Source: Cladosporium sp. IMV 00045 (Eukaryota > Ascomycota > Dothideomycetes > Cladosporiales > Cladosporiaceae). Taken from it: 17,777 nt of DNA. The DNA lies in contig MSJI02000503.1 in NCBI GenBank assembly GCA_001931905.2, positions 1 to 17,777 on the forward strand, written 5' to 3'. Positions 1 to 8,902 of this stretch are shown in pieces. A model generated the notes under the pieces. It saw only the letters and a program-made list of their open reading frames with translations. It was not told the DNA's origin and did no database searches. Positions within the stretch are counted from its first letter, which is position 1, and each line of letters opens with the position of its first letter. A program made the position numbers and the translations under genes.

Positions 1-2511
1 GGCCAGGCTGGTGGCGATCCATCGCCTGTGCCGACTACTAGCTTGAGGGTGAACCCTAGCAACTACGGCAACATCCCTCTGACCCACACCACCAAGGGCA
101 TTTCACAGGCATCCGAGCCTCCGTCGATGCCATCTGCCCCTTCAAAGCATGAGTCTATGCCCGAGGCTGGCCCTGCCAGCTCGAAGGCATCCCAAGACTC
201 CGCCAAACCCAAGCCACAACCTGCTCCACCCTCAGAATTGCCCTCGCACGGCCAGGACTACACGTCGAGTGAGCCTAAGTACTCTGAGGGTGTCGAGTAC
301 ACCGCCCCGGCTGCAACTTCACAATCACCTTCACATGGTCCAGACGGCACGCCCAGCGAGCCCAACTCCTCCGAAGGCGTTGAGTACACCGCCCCGTCTG
401 TACCTTCGTACCCTGTAACTTCAGCTCCCCAGGCAGGCCCATCCATTTCTGTGGGTGTTCCGTCTGAGTCCTTCCCCATTCCTAGCGAAGAGGAGGCTAC
501 ATCCGAGCCTGCCCCGGTCGAACCCGCCCCCAAGCCAACATCCTGGGTCAACGAAACCATCTCAGAGTTCTCCAGCGTCTATGCGACTGCTGTCCCCACG
601 ACAAGTAGCTGGACCATCAAGAACAGCAACATCACTAGGAGCAGCACGTTCCTAGCTAACACGACGATGACGAGCGTGTGGACAAGCACCGTTTCAGAAA
701 CCCACTCCTCCAAGTTCGTTCCAGGCAAAAACGCTACCATCACTCACCGTCCCGGCCCTCTTGGCGGAAACACCAACGCCACCAGAACCGCTGGTAGCTT
801 CACGCCTCCTTCATCCTGCACCGCAAAGCCCACCCAAACAGACTTCTGCATTCCCTGCGACGGCCAACCCGGTGACGATCCCGACAGTTTCTGCGGTTAC
901 ACAGTCCACGACGACAACTACAAGGTCACTCCCAAGACTTGCCGTACACGCGAGTACTTCTTTGAGGTCTCGAACACTACTATCGCCCCAGACGGCGTCG
1001 AGCGCATTGGCCTTGTGATCAACGGTCAGATGCCCGGTCCTCTCATTGAAGCCAACTGGGGCGACACTGTTGTCGTTCACCTCGAGAACAAACTACAGAA
1101 CAATGGCACCTCCGTCCACTTCCACGGCATCCGCCAATTCAACACTAACGAAATGGACGGCGTACCATCGATCACTCAGTGCGCCCTCGCGCCAGGCGAG
1201 AAGATGACTTACACTTTCGTTGCTACCAACTATGGCTCTTCATGGTACCACTCTCATTTCGCGCTGCAGACGTACGATGGTGTGTTTGGTCCAATGATCA
1301 TTCACGGCCCAGACTCTGCAGATTACGACATCGACATGGGCCCTGTCGTCCTTCAAGACTGGAATCACCAGACCGTGGAAGAAAGATACCACTTCGCCGA
1401 GACAATTGGAGATGCACCTACTTTCGGACCTCAGACCCTCGATACTGGCCTCATCAACGGCATGAATGTCTGGAGCCCTGACAACGGCACAACTGAAATG
1501 GGATCTCGTTTCGAGATGACTTTCCAACCTGGTAAAACTCATATGCTCCGCGTCGTCAACACCGCCATTCAATCCACCTTCAAGTTCCACATCGATGGCC
1601 ACAAGTTCACTGTCATCTCTTCCGACTTTGTCCCAATCGAGCCTTACGAGACCGACATCCTCAACATCAACATCGGCCAACGGTACAACATTCTGGTCAA
1701 GGCAGATCAAGAGCCTGGCGACTACTGGATGCGCTCTGACAACCAACGTGCGTGCGCCGAGCTCCGCAACTCCAGGGACATCAAGGGCATTGTACACTAC
1801 GCAGGCTTTAGTGGCACCCCGAACACGATCAGTCGCGAGTATACCGATGAGTGTATCGATGAGCCTTACGAGAAACTCGTTCCCGTGGCTCCGCTCTACG
1901 CAGGCCCTCAGACGTCCGAAATTCACAAGAACGTTGTCGTTGGCGAAGGGCCAGAAACTCCTAGTTTATTCAAATGGAGCCTTAATGGTAATACCTTTCA
2001 GTCCCAGTGGGGCGATCCAACGCTCGGAGGCATTTATTGGAATGACACTGTCCCCAAATACTCCGGAAACCTCGCTATAGAGGTTGGAGGGAAGAACCGC
2101 AAGGAGTGGGTGTATGTCATTGTTGAGTCTCCTGTCCCGCTCCCTCATCCAATCCATCTTCACGGCCACGACTCCCTCGTCCTCGCGCAAGGAACTGGAC
2201 CGTACACCGACGACGTCGCGCTCAAGCTTGACAACCCTCCTCGACGCGACACCGCCATCATGCCGTTCAACCCTGAGACTGGCGAGGGCGGATATCTCGT
2301 AATAGCGTTTGAGACAGACAACCCTGGGGCTTGGCTGATGCACTGCCATATAGGCTGGCATGTGTCAATGGGTTTCGCCCTGCAGATCATCGAACGCAAA
2401 GAAGAGATCCGGGAAACCGTCACCGATTCTTGTCAGCTTGAGGGCACTTGCAAGTCCTGGAATCAGTACGCTACATTGAACCACGTTGTGCCGCACGACA
2501 GCGGTGTATAG
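1..2511 (+). CDS. Ascomycete laccase (multicopper oxidase) with long Ser/Pro/Thr-rich N-terminal region, 5' partial
   Basis: Secreted copper oxidase that would couple one-electron oxidation of phenolic substrates to reduction of O2 to water. The reading frame is open to base 1 with no convincing ATG, so the start and any signal peptide lie upstream or across an intron. Numbering from the codon at 28: residues 1-260 are Ser/Pro/Thr-rich linker with many N-X-S/T sites; three cupredoxin domains follow (about 310-430, 437-592, 655-790). All four copper signatures are present: HFHG at 364-367, WYHSH at 406-410, HPIHLHGH at 707-714 and HCHIGWH at 772-778, with C773 the type 1 copper cysteine. The axial position is Phe783. 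The chain ends in DSGV, the C-terminal DSG(I/L/V) typical of ascomycete laccases sensu stricto. No intron is seen. The family call is very secure; the substrate is unknown (pigment and lignin-like phenolics are the usual ones). Confidence 0.95.
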   Translation, partial: GQAGGDPSPVPTTSLRVNPSNYGNIPLTHTTKGISQASEPPSMPSAPSKHESMPEAGPASSKASQDSAKPKPQPAPPSELPSHGQDYTSSEPKYSEGVEYTAPAATSQSPSHGPDGTPSEPNSSEGVEYTAPSVPSYPVTSAPQAGPSISVGVPSESFPIPSEEEATSEPAPVEPAPKPTSWVNETISEFSSVYATAVPTTSSWTIKNSNITRSSTFLANTTMTSVWTSTVSETHSSKFVPGKNATITHRPGPLGGNTNATRTAGSFTPPSSCTAKPTQTDFCIPCDGQPGDDPDSFCGYTVHDDNYKVTPKTCRTREYFFEVSNTTIAPDGVERIGLVINGQMPGPLIEANWGDTVVVHLENKLQNNGTSVHFHGIRQFNTNEMDGVPSITQCALAPGEKMTYTFVATNYGSSWYHSHFALQTYDGVFGPMIIHGPDSADYDIDMGPVVLQDWNHQTVEERYHFAETIGDAPTFGPQTLDTGLINGMNVWSPDNGTTEMGSRFEMTFQPGKTHMLRVVNTAIQSTFKFHIDGHKFTVISSDFVPIEPYETDILNINIGQRYNILVKADQEPGDYWMRSDNQRACAELRNSRDIKGIVHYAGFSGTPNTISREYTDECIDEPYEKLVPVAPLYAGPQTSEIHKNVVVGEGPETPSLFKWSLNGNTFQSQWGDPTLGGIYWNDTVPKYSGNLAIEVGGKNRKEWVYVIVESPVPLPHPIHLHGHDSLVLAQGTGPYTDDVALKLDNPPRRDTAIMPFNPETGEGGYLVIAFETDNPGAWLMHCHIGWHVSMGFALQIIERKEEIRETVTDSCQLEGTCKSWNQYATLNHVVPHDSGV
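244..396 (+). repeat. Two-copy in-frame repeat in laccase N-terminal region
   Basis: Two 66-bp units (244-309 and 331-396, start-to-start 87 bp) encode 22-residue repeats sharing SHGxDxTxSEPxxSEGVEYTAP. They lie in the Ser/Pro-rich linker before the copper domains. An internal duplication in a cell-wall-like stalk is the simplest reading; no function can be assigned. Confidence 0.85.
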
Positions 2512-3257
2512 TTCGATATAGATTGCTGCCACTTGTTGGTGTCATTGCTCGCCTGAGCAGTGCCCTTTCGTACTCTGTCCTGCGACACGCCCTGGGAGCG
2601 CACGCACCTGGCCTACTTCTTGTCTTCGACTTCGACCCGCGCATTATTATTTGATGCGCACTTGTTGTGCTTTCTGTTTGATGAAGCGTTCTCTGCGACT
2701 CGTTTTCTCCGGCACCGGGGACAAATTTTGCATTCGACTCTTAACGACCTCTTTCGCAACACGTCTTAGCCTTAGCGCGGATGGATGACTGCATACTAAC
2801 GATTTAAAACAGCATGGGCGCCAGAACTACAGGATTGAATTGAAAGAGATGGATTACCAGTGCCACTTTGTGGCCTGCATGGGATAATTAGCGCACGGAT
2901 CGATGGTTTGTATAGACATTTCACGCCCTTGCTCCGAGTTGGTCGGCTGGGATTTCTTGCTCTTTTCGCACCGCACGGAGAACAGGCTCCTTTTCTCTCT
3001 TCTTGACTGTACCCTTCGATGGGTCTATGGTTTTCAGGTCAACGGTGCACCTCATTTATGGGCATGTATTTCTATACCAGGTCCAGCCTTTTGCTAGACC
3101 GTGCTTAATTCACATCATTCCGTTATATGCTTCGTTCGTTCCCTTTCACGTACTCTATATTGAATCTTTTCACGTGCGATCTGTGACAAATCTCCGGCGA
3201 TTCCACAAACCTTTCTCCACGAGCGTTCGCAAACATGTGCTGATATAACGGTACTCC
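2512..3257. other. Intergenic region, laccase 3' side, nothing recognised
   Basis: About 750 bp after the laccase stop codon. It presumably contains the laccase 3' UTR. Short open frames here have no recognisable protein character and several lack an ATG. I see no tRNA, transposon terminal repeat or conserved coding signal. Confidence 0.5.
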
Positions 3258-3819
3258 CTCAGCGGTCTAGGATGGGTTCAAAGGTTCAGAGCTGAGGATA
3301 GCTGCATCGATCCCATAGAGAGAGGTTGAGTTCTCAACGCCGATCTCAGCGGTTTGATAAGCATTTGAGTAGGCTATACGTGAGGATAGTTGCATATAGG
3401 GCATGGAGACAGGCTAAAATTTATGAAGCTATCTCAGCGGTACCCAGTCGATTCCATGATCTAAGGGCGAGGATAGCTATATATGCATGCTTTGAAGACA
3501 AGCAGGAACTCTTTTCAGTACCTCGAGAAACGCTGGCATTCATCTTGATAGTTCATGAGCGAGGATAGTTGTATATAGGGCAATGGAAAGAGGTGAACGT
3601 TGTTCAAACTATCTCATCGATACCTAATCGATTCATTATTTCAAGGGCGATGATAGCTATATTTACATGCCTTAACGAAAAGCAAAATTTTTACTTAGAG
3701 CCTCGAGAAACATTGAAATTCATCTCAGTAATTCATAGAAGAGGATAGTTGCACAGATGTCACGCAGAGAGGCTAAATATTCACCAGATGTTTCAACGGC
3801 AGGCATTCATGACAGTAGG
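3258..3819. repeat. Degenerate tandem array of alternating ~88 and ~92 bp half-units (~180 bp higher-order period)
   Basis: The core GAGGATAGYTRYATAT recurs with starts at 3294, 3382, 3469, 3561, 3649 (as GATGATAG) and 3741, spacings 88, 87, 92, 88 and 92. Two half-unit types alternate. Type A (3294, 3382, 3561, 3741) carries ATCTCAGCGGT-like and CCAGTCGATTC-like blocks; type B (3469, 3649) carries CCTCGAGAAAC and ATTCATCT blocks. A partial A end (CTCAGCGGT at 3258) precedes the first core by the same distance as inside the array. Copies are diverged, with many C/T and G/A changes plus some transversions. The open frame across 3326-3568 is a by-product of the repeat, not a gene. Confidence 0.8.
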
Positions 3820-3979
3820 TAGTCAACCCTCGAAAATCCATCGTATTTACACTTCTACAAAACACTTCCCCGTCGTCACTAGTCAATCCCAATAACACCG
3901 CGGTTCATAGCGTGTCGCTTAGCCAATCATATTGATCCTACGGCGGCTCTCGGCTCTCGGCCCCAGCCTTAAAGCCACA
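3820..3979. promoter_or_regulatory. Probable promoter/5' UTR region of the surface-protein gene
   Basis: Short stretch between the tandem array and the first transcribed segment inferred for the downstream gene. It has pyrimidine-rich patches (CTCTCGGCTCTCGG near 3947-3961), but no defined box can be named. Inference from position only. Confidence 0.3.
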
Positions 3980-4179
3980 ATGCCGCTCCCGAGTACGAGG
4001 AATCACTTGCTAGGTTTGCTTCTAAACTCTTTAGCAATTTTTAGCAACTCCCACCAGACCGTACCATGGTCCTCTCTCGCCTTTCAAGCTCTCAGTGTTC
4101 CGGCTGGCCTGCGTTTCCCTACACTGCGTCGTCATGATCCTCTCCTAGCGTATGGCACTGCCCACGATGCCCTAGCTTT

Positions 4180-4259
4180 GTAAGTAGTCTCTTTGCTTGC
4201 TTCTCCTTGCTGTTTGACAATCGTTTTCTTTCATCTGTGTCTTTCTCTTTTCACGCCAG
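4180..4259 (+). other. Intron (80 nt) in 5' UTR or N-terminal coding part of surface-protein gene
   Basis: Strong donor GTAAGT at 4180 and acceptor CGCCAG ending at 4259, after a pyrimidine-rich stretch. Splicing joins the open frame starting at ATG 3980 in phase with the frame containing ATG 4285. It is therefore either a 5' UTR intron (start 4285) or a coding intron (start 3980). Confidence 0.7.
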
Positions 4260-4284
4260 AGTGTGCTGGTCGGCGTGGAGAAGG

Positions 4285-6556
4285 ATGCTCTTCAAATTAC
4301 CTCCCTCGCTGCTCGCCCTGGTCTTCTGCGTGCTGGAAAGCGGAACGGTGGCGGCAGATCCGGCCCCGGCGCCACACTATGGGAACATCGCTGGTTATAT
4401 TGCTTCGGGACTAGGGGCCAACAATGGATCTTCGAGCCCTACACCTTCATTAGCTTCGACTGGAACTGGATATGAATACGCATCGAGATGTCAGAACGCA
4501 CTGGAGACCTGGAGTAGCTCTTCTTTTTCTTACCAATGGAGCAGCGCCCATGTCACGACCTACACTTTTTCGAGCGCCATAACAGATACATTAGAGAAGC
4601 CTGGAACGACAGAAGTCACATCGATCATAACACTTTGCGATGGTCACCCTCGCGTAGTCGGACACACATCTGCCTCCCGCGGTGCAGATTACACTACCAC
4701 AAATGCCTGGACGAACACTGTCACGGAGTCAAAACAAAATACCGACTTCCCCACTCCAGCACCTTGCTCGATTCAGCCTGAAGATTGCAAGTCTCTTTCC
4801 AGCAACTACGAGGTTTCGCTTTCCAAAGCCCTTGATGAGAGCGGATTCGCAACGGGCGGTGGCCCGTTATGCACAGTAACGCCGTCTGTGTCGCCAACTT
4901 ATTCGACTGATCAGGGAAATGTGTGCAGCAACTGCATGATTCACGCTTCCACTGCAAGAGTCATGTTCTGGCCGGTGACGACTGCTTCTGGGGGTAATCT
5001 GTGCAACAAGACTGCGTCCACAATCACCAGCTCCCCTACTGGCCCGCCGCAATCTTTTGTTACCGAAGGCATCACCATTACCTCGCCTACTGTAGCGGTG
5101 TCTCTTGGCTTCATGAGCCGCGTCGACGGTTGCGGTACTACCATCAACCATACGATCATTCCAGTCAAACCTGAGGAAGTGACATCCGTTCGCGGTTTCC
5201 GAGCCCTTTTCGAGCATCACCGGTTCAACTTTGCGGATTTGAATTATTTCTGTATGGACACTGGTACAACAAACTATACTCTGGACGACAATGTCTCGCA
5301 AGACTCCTGCTACCAACAAGTCCCGCGGACGCATACTTCGGTGGCCTCAACAACGCTGTAGTGCTGGACCAATTTCGCTTCAGGAATCTCACAAAAGAAC
5401 AATTAACGATCTGGAACAACTACCAACCACAACTCCTGCCGCCTCAAACCATGACAGACGCCATCAACAGCCTTTGGGGCGATAATTGCATCATTCACCC
5501 GGACGGTGTATGGGACCCACCTATTGCATTGACGCCAGAGGCAACCGTGAAAGGACCTTCATACGGGCCTGGAGAGACTACCAAGGACAGCGAGCCGGAG
5601 AGCACGCCTGCCAGTCCGATCAACAATTACGGACCTTTCTCGCCAGAGCAGACTCGTGGCATCAAGGGGCCGTCGGATGGACCTTCTGATGGAGATGATT
5701 CTTCGAAGAAGCAACATTTTACTGCGCTCCCTGAGACTACAGGCGGGTCCTCGCAAGGCGGCCAAGATGGTGGAGATGAAACTCTTCTGGCAAAGGCGGA
5801 GATGACTCGTCATCGTCAGGCTCTAACGAGCAAGATTCGTACGGTAATGGCGACGGTAATGGCGACGGGGACTCGGCTTCTGCAGGATCCGATGCAGGTC
5901 AAAACAATGGAGATTCGTCAGATGGCTCAGACGGCTCAGACGGCTCAAATGGCTCGGACAGGTCAAATAGCTCGGATGGCTCAGATGATCCAGGCAGCTC
6001 AAACAACTCAGATGGCTCAAACGGCTCTTCTGATCAATCAGACGGATCAAGCCCAGGCGTCACCAAAGTCCACACCACCGTCATCACAGTTGGCAGCAAG
6101 ACCATGACCTGCTCAGAAGACTCAAATGGCGCGTGGGCTATTCCAGACAGCTACACCACGCACATGGTATCACCGGGCGGCTCTGTCGCTGCAATCGACG
6201 GTGCCACCTTCACTGCAGCCGCAAGCGGTCTGACGCAAGTCCACAGCTTCGAAAGCGAGGAAGGAGATCAAAGTTCATCTGAGAATGATTCCCAAGAAAA
6301 TGGATCCTCAGGCAAGTCTTCAAATACTTCTTCTAAGTCCGACGAACCCGCCACGGCTACAAGTGAAACCAGTACACAACAGTCGAGCCAGGCGAATAGA
6401 GAGCAGTCAACAGACGCAGCAAGCCCAACCAATTCGGGCGCTGAGCCCGCTTCATCATCATCAGAAGATAGTAATGCGAGCGGCGCCGGGAACGTCAGAT
6501 GGAGTCCTGAAACGTTCGCCCTAGCAATGGTTGCGATCTACCTTTGCGCACTTTGA
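4285..6556 (+). CDS. Secreted, probably GPI-anchored Ser/Cys-rich surface protein of unknown function, frame broken twice
   Basis: I chose ATG 4285 because it opens a classical signal peptide: residues 1-24, hydrophobic core SLLALVFCVL, cleavage after TVAA. The mature part has about a dozen spaced cysteines and many N-glycosylation sites. From 5780 it becomes a Ser/Asp/Gly/Asn-rich stalk, followed by a short ordered segment (KVHTTVITVG near 6063) and a second Ser/Thr-rich stretch. It ends in a hydrophobic tail (TFALAMVAIYLCAL) after small residues, which fits GPI attachment. The frame jumps twice: near the CCC at 5322-5324 (QVP then ADAYFGGL) and near the AAA at 5779-5781 (GGDE then NSSGKGG). 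Each jump equals one missing base. A weak intron 5770-5819 (GTGGAG..CAG) would also restore frame at the second. With both repaired the protein is about 757 residues. No family recognised. ATG 3980 plus the intron is an alternative start. Confidence 0.72.
5912..6053 (+). repeat. Coding Ser/Asp/Gly/Asn micro-repeat (9-nt GGCTCAGAC-type units)
   Basis: Degenerate run of 9-nt units of the kind GGC-TCA-GAC/AAT in the surface-protein stalk, preceded at 5843-5868 by two copies of a 12-nt unit GGTAATGGCGAC. In the coding frame it reads as Gly-Ser-Asp/Asn repeats. Such tracts often vary in length between strains. Confidence 0.75.
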
Positions 6557-6885
6557 TGAAAGCCATTCTGCGACCGTGCATATAAACTTTTAATGTCATG
6601 TAATATCATATAATGTAGCATTTAATGAACCAAAATCCGCAAACAAGTACTATCACACCTTCCCAATTCAGCAGGCTGATCGAAACCCTTCGGCACGCAA
6701 ACGCCGAACTCGGCACAAATGTGCAGCGCGGAATCCTGCCGGATTGACTAACGTCAGTCCTAGTCCCCCGCCCTGGCCATCATATATCCTTTGGATCGCG
6801 TGCTTATCAGCCATGACTCTCTTCGGCTTATATACTATATCATTTCGGTGGAAGAGAAAAATACAGAGGGAAGACGAAATTGAAG
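6557..6885. promoter_or_regulatory. Intergenic region: surface-gene 3' end and MFS promoter
   Basis: 329 bp between two genes on the same strand. The first part is AT-rich with overlapping TAATATCATATAATG-like sequence (6600-6620), suited to 3' end formation. The second part has a TATA-like run CTTATATACTATATC near 6826-6840, about 50 bp before the transporter ATG. These assignments are inference from base composition and position. Confidence 0.4.
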
Positions 6886-8668
6886 ATGCCGCCCGCGGAA
6901 CGAGGTTCGAAAGACTTGACGCCCGTAGAGCCGGTGCCAGAAGCGGACGAGCGCTCTCCGCTGCTGGCTAGCGGGTCGCGAGGTGAAGAAGAGCAAGATG
7001 ATACCGAAGCATTGGAAGCGCGAGCACGGCAGGAGAGGAGGGAATATGATGCCAATACTGTCCCCGTGGCCGATGAGCCGAGCACAAAGCGCTTGGTGCT
7101 CACCATGGGCAGTATGTGGATGAGCACGTTCTTCGCAGCGCTGGGTACGTTTGGATATTCTGTCTTGTGACATTGCACAATGAATGAGGGGACGATGGTC
7201 GCTGACGTGAGGCGATGAAATAGATTCTACGATCGTAGCTACGCTTTCTGGACCTATCAGTGCGAGTTTCAACTCTTTCACGCTCTTCTCGTGGCTTGCT
7301 TCCGGATACCTGATCACAAACGCTGCTTTCCAGCCTTTATCCGGCAAGCTCACGGATATTTACGGCCGTCGTGCTGGATTGGCTTTCGCTACGATTTTCT
7401 TCGCCATTGGCACGCTCATGTGCGGACTCGCTACTGAAGAATGGGTTATGATCATGGGCCGATTGGTCGCGGGAGCAGGTGGTGGATGTCTCAATACCAT
7501 TTCGACATTCGTCGGTTCGGACTTGGTTCCTTTGCGGAAGCGCGGTATTTGGCAGGGCATCGGTAACATCGTCTACGGCACTGGTATGGGATTGGGCGGT
7601 TTGTTTGGCGGTGCAATTCACGACTCCATCGGCTGGCGGTGGGCTTTCCTCATCCAAGTCCCGTTCATTGTGATGGCTGGTATTCTCAGCTACATCACGG
7701 TCAACATCCCCATCAAAGAGTCCGACACGTCCAAGATCCGGCGCGTGGACTTCCTCGGCTCCTTCGCCCTCAGCGTGACGCTCGTCCTGCTCCTCCTAGG
7801 CCTCAATTCCGGCGGCAATCTCGTCCCATGGACGCACCCCCTCGTCCTCGCCTCCCTACCACTCTCGCTCGCCGCGCTCCTCGTCTTCATCTTCATCGAA
7901 GACCGCATCGCCTCCGAGCCCGTCATCCCCGTACGCCTTCTCACACAACAAACCGTCGCCGCCGCCTGCCTGACAAATTGGTTCATCACCATGGCCGTCT
8001 TCGCCCTCCTCTACTACATCCCCATCTACTTCCAAACCGTACTCTCCCTCAGCTCCACCGCGGCAGGCGCCCGCCTCATCCCGCAATCCGCAGGAACCGC
8101 CCTCGGCTCCCTCAGCACGGGCATCATAATGCGCGCAACGGGCAAATACCGCCTGTGGAACTTCGCCATGCAAGTCTTCAGCCTCGCCTCCGCAGCCGCT
8201 ATCCTAGGAACTTTCACGCCGGACGTCAACCCCGTCGCGCCCTTCTTCTACCTCTTCATGAGCGGCACCGCCTACGGCAGCATGTTGACCATCACGCTCA
8301 TATCCCTCATCGCGGCCGTGGAGCACAAGCACCAAGCGGTCATCACGAGCGCGTCGTATGCTTTCCGCTCCACGGGCAGCACGATCGGGATTACGATCTC
8401 GTCTGCGATTTTCCAGAACTTGCTCAAGCAAGGGTTGGAGAGGCGGTTTGGCGCTCTGCCTGGTGCGGCAGAGGAGATTGGACGCATCAGGGATTCGGTC
8501 GATGAGGTGAAGAGGTTGCCCGAGGGCTGGTACGATGGCGTGATTGAAGCGTATGTCGAGTCTTTCAGGGGCGTTTGGGTTGCTGCGCTGGGGTGTGCGG
8601 TGTTGGCGGCGGTGTCGAGTGCGTTTATTAAGCAGCATACGCTGCATAAGAATTTGGAGAGGAAGTAG
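6886..8668 (+). CDS. MFS transporter, DHA2-type (14 TM), vacuolar basic amino acid transporter-like (Fnx1/Vba)
   Basis: Two exons, 6886-7144 and 7224-8668, giving 567 residues. The join creates AALDSTIVAT, the first-helix signature of the 14-helix drug:H+ antiporter family, which confirms the splice. The N-terminal cytosolic tail (1-68) is charged and contains ERSPLL (22-27), an acidic dileucine motif of the kind that directs transporters to the vacuole through AP-3. GKLTDIYGRR is the MFS loop 2-3 motif; GIGNIVYGTGMGLGG is a motif C-like helix. The sequence around SDLVPLRKRGIWQGIGN resembles fungal Fnx1/Vba vacuolar amino acid transporters more than plasma-membrane drug pumps. Start: ATG 6886 is the only ATG consistent with the tail; the upstream open frame lacks one. 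It is convergent with Rap1 across 234 bp. MFS is near certain; substrate and location are inferred. Confidence 0.9.
7145..7223 (+). other. Intron in MFS transporter gene (79 nt)
   Basis: Donor GTACGT at 7145, branch-point-like GCTGACG near 7200, acceptor ATAG ending at 7223. Splicing is phase 1 and builds the codon GAT of the DSTIVAT motif. Unspliced, the frame stops at 7168-7170. Confidence 0.93.
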
Positions 8669-8902
8669 GGGATGTTTTTGAGGTTGTAGAAGAATTCAAA
8701 AAGAAAATGAGCCTATAGATGGGTTGGATTTGACAGAGCGTGGAAATCATGTACACATTTGGTTGAGCATTTATTGGCTAGCGATGATAGAGCGAAAATA
8801 GCAACGCCTTCGAGGGGCCTTTTCATAAAGTCCAGACATGTCATGAAACAGCGCAAAGAAGTACGGAAGCGAACACGGTGTGCCATCATGGCATATACTA
8901 TT
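8669..8902. other. Short convergent intergenic region (MFS / Rap1)
   Basis: 234 bp shared by the 3' ends of two convergent genes. No coding signal was recognised; it must hold both polyadenylation regions. Confidence 0.5.

Noticed and set aside
1240..1926. 228-residue minus-strand open frame inside the laccase
   Set aside because: It is antisense to a region with intact copper-domain coding sequence, starts without a convincing context and has no recognisable domain.
3326..3568. 80-residue open frame in the tandem array
   Set aside because: It lies entirely within repeat units and has no protein-like composition.
3258..3819. CRISPR-like or transposon reading of the repeat array
   Set aside because: Half-units are contiguous without unique spacers, the host is a eukaryote, and no terminal inverted repeats, target duplications or transposase remnants are seen.
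5264..5320. 57-nt GTACAA..CAAG intron near the first surface-protein frame jump
   Set aside because: Its length is a multiple of three, so removing it leaves the frame unchanged and does not bypass the stop at 5359.
5770..5819. Intron GTGGAG..GTCAG as explanation of the second surface-protein frame jump
   Set aside because: It would restore frame, but the donor is poor and no good branch point lies before the acceptor. A missing A at 5779-5781 restores a better protein and matches the other jumps. Kept only as an alternative.
7639..8505. 288-residue plus-strand frame inside the MFS gene
   Set aside because: Arg/Pro/His-rich translation typical of a shifted frame in GC-rich coding DNA; the other frame encodes clear membrane helices.
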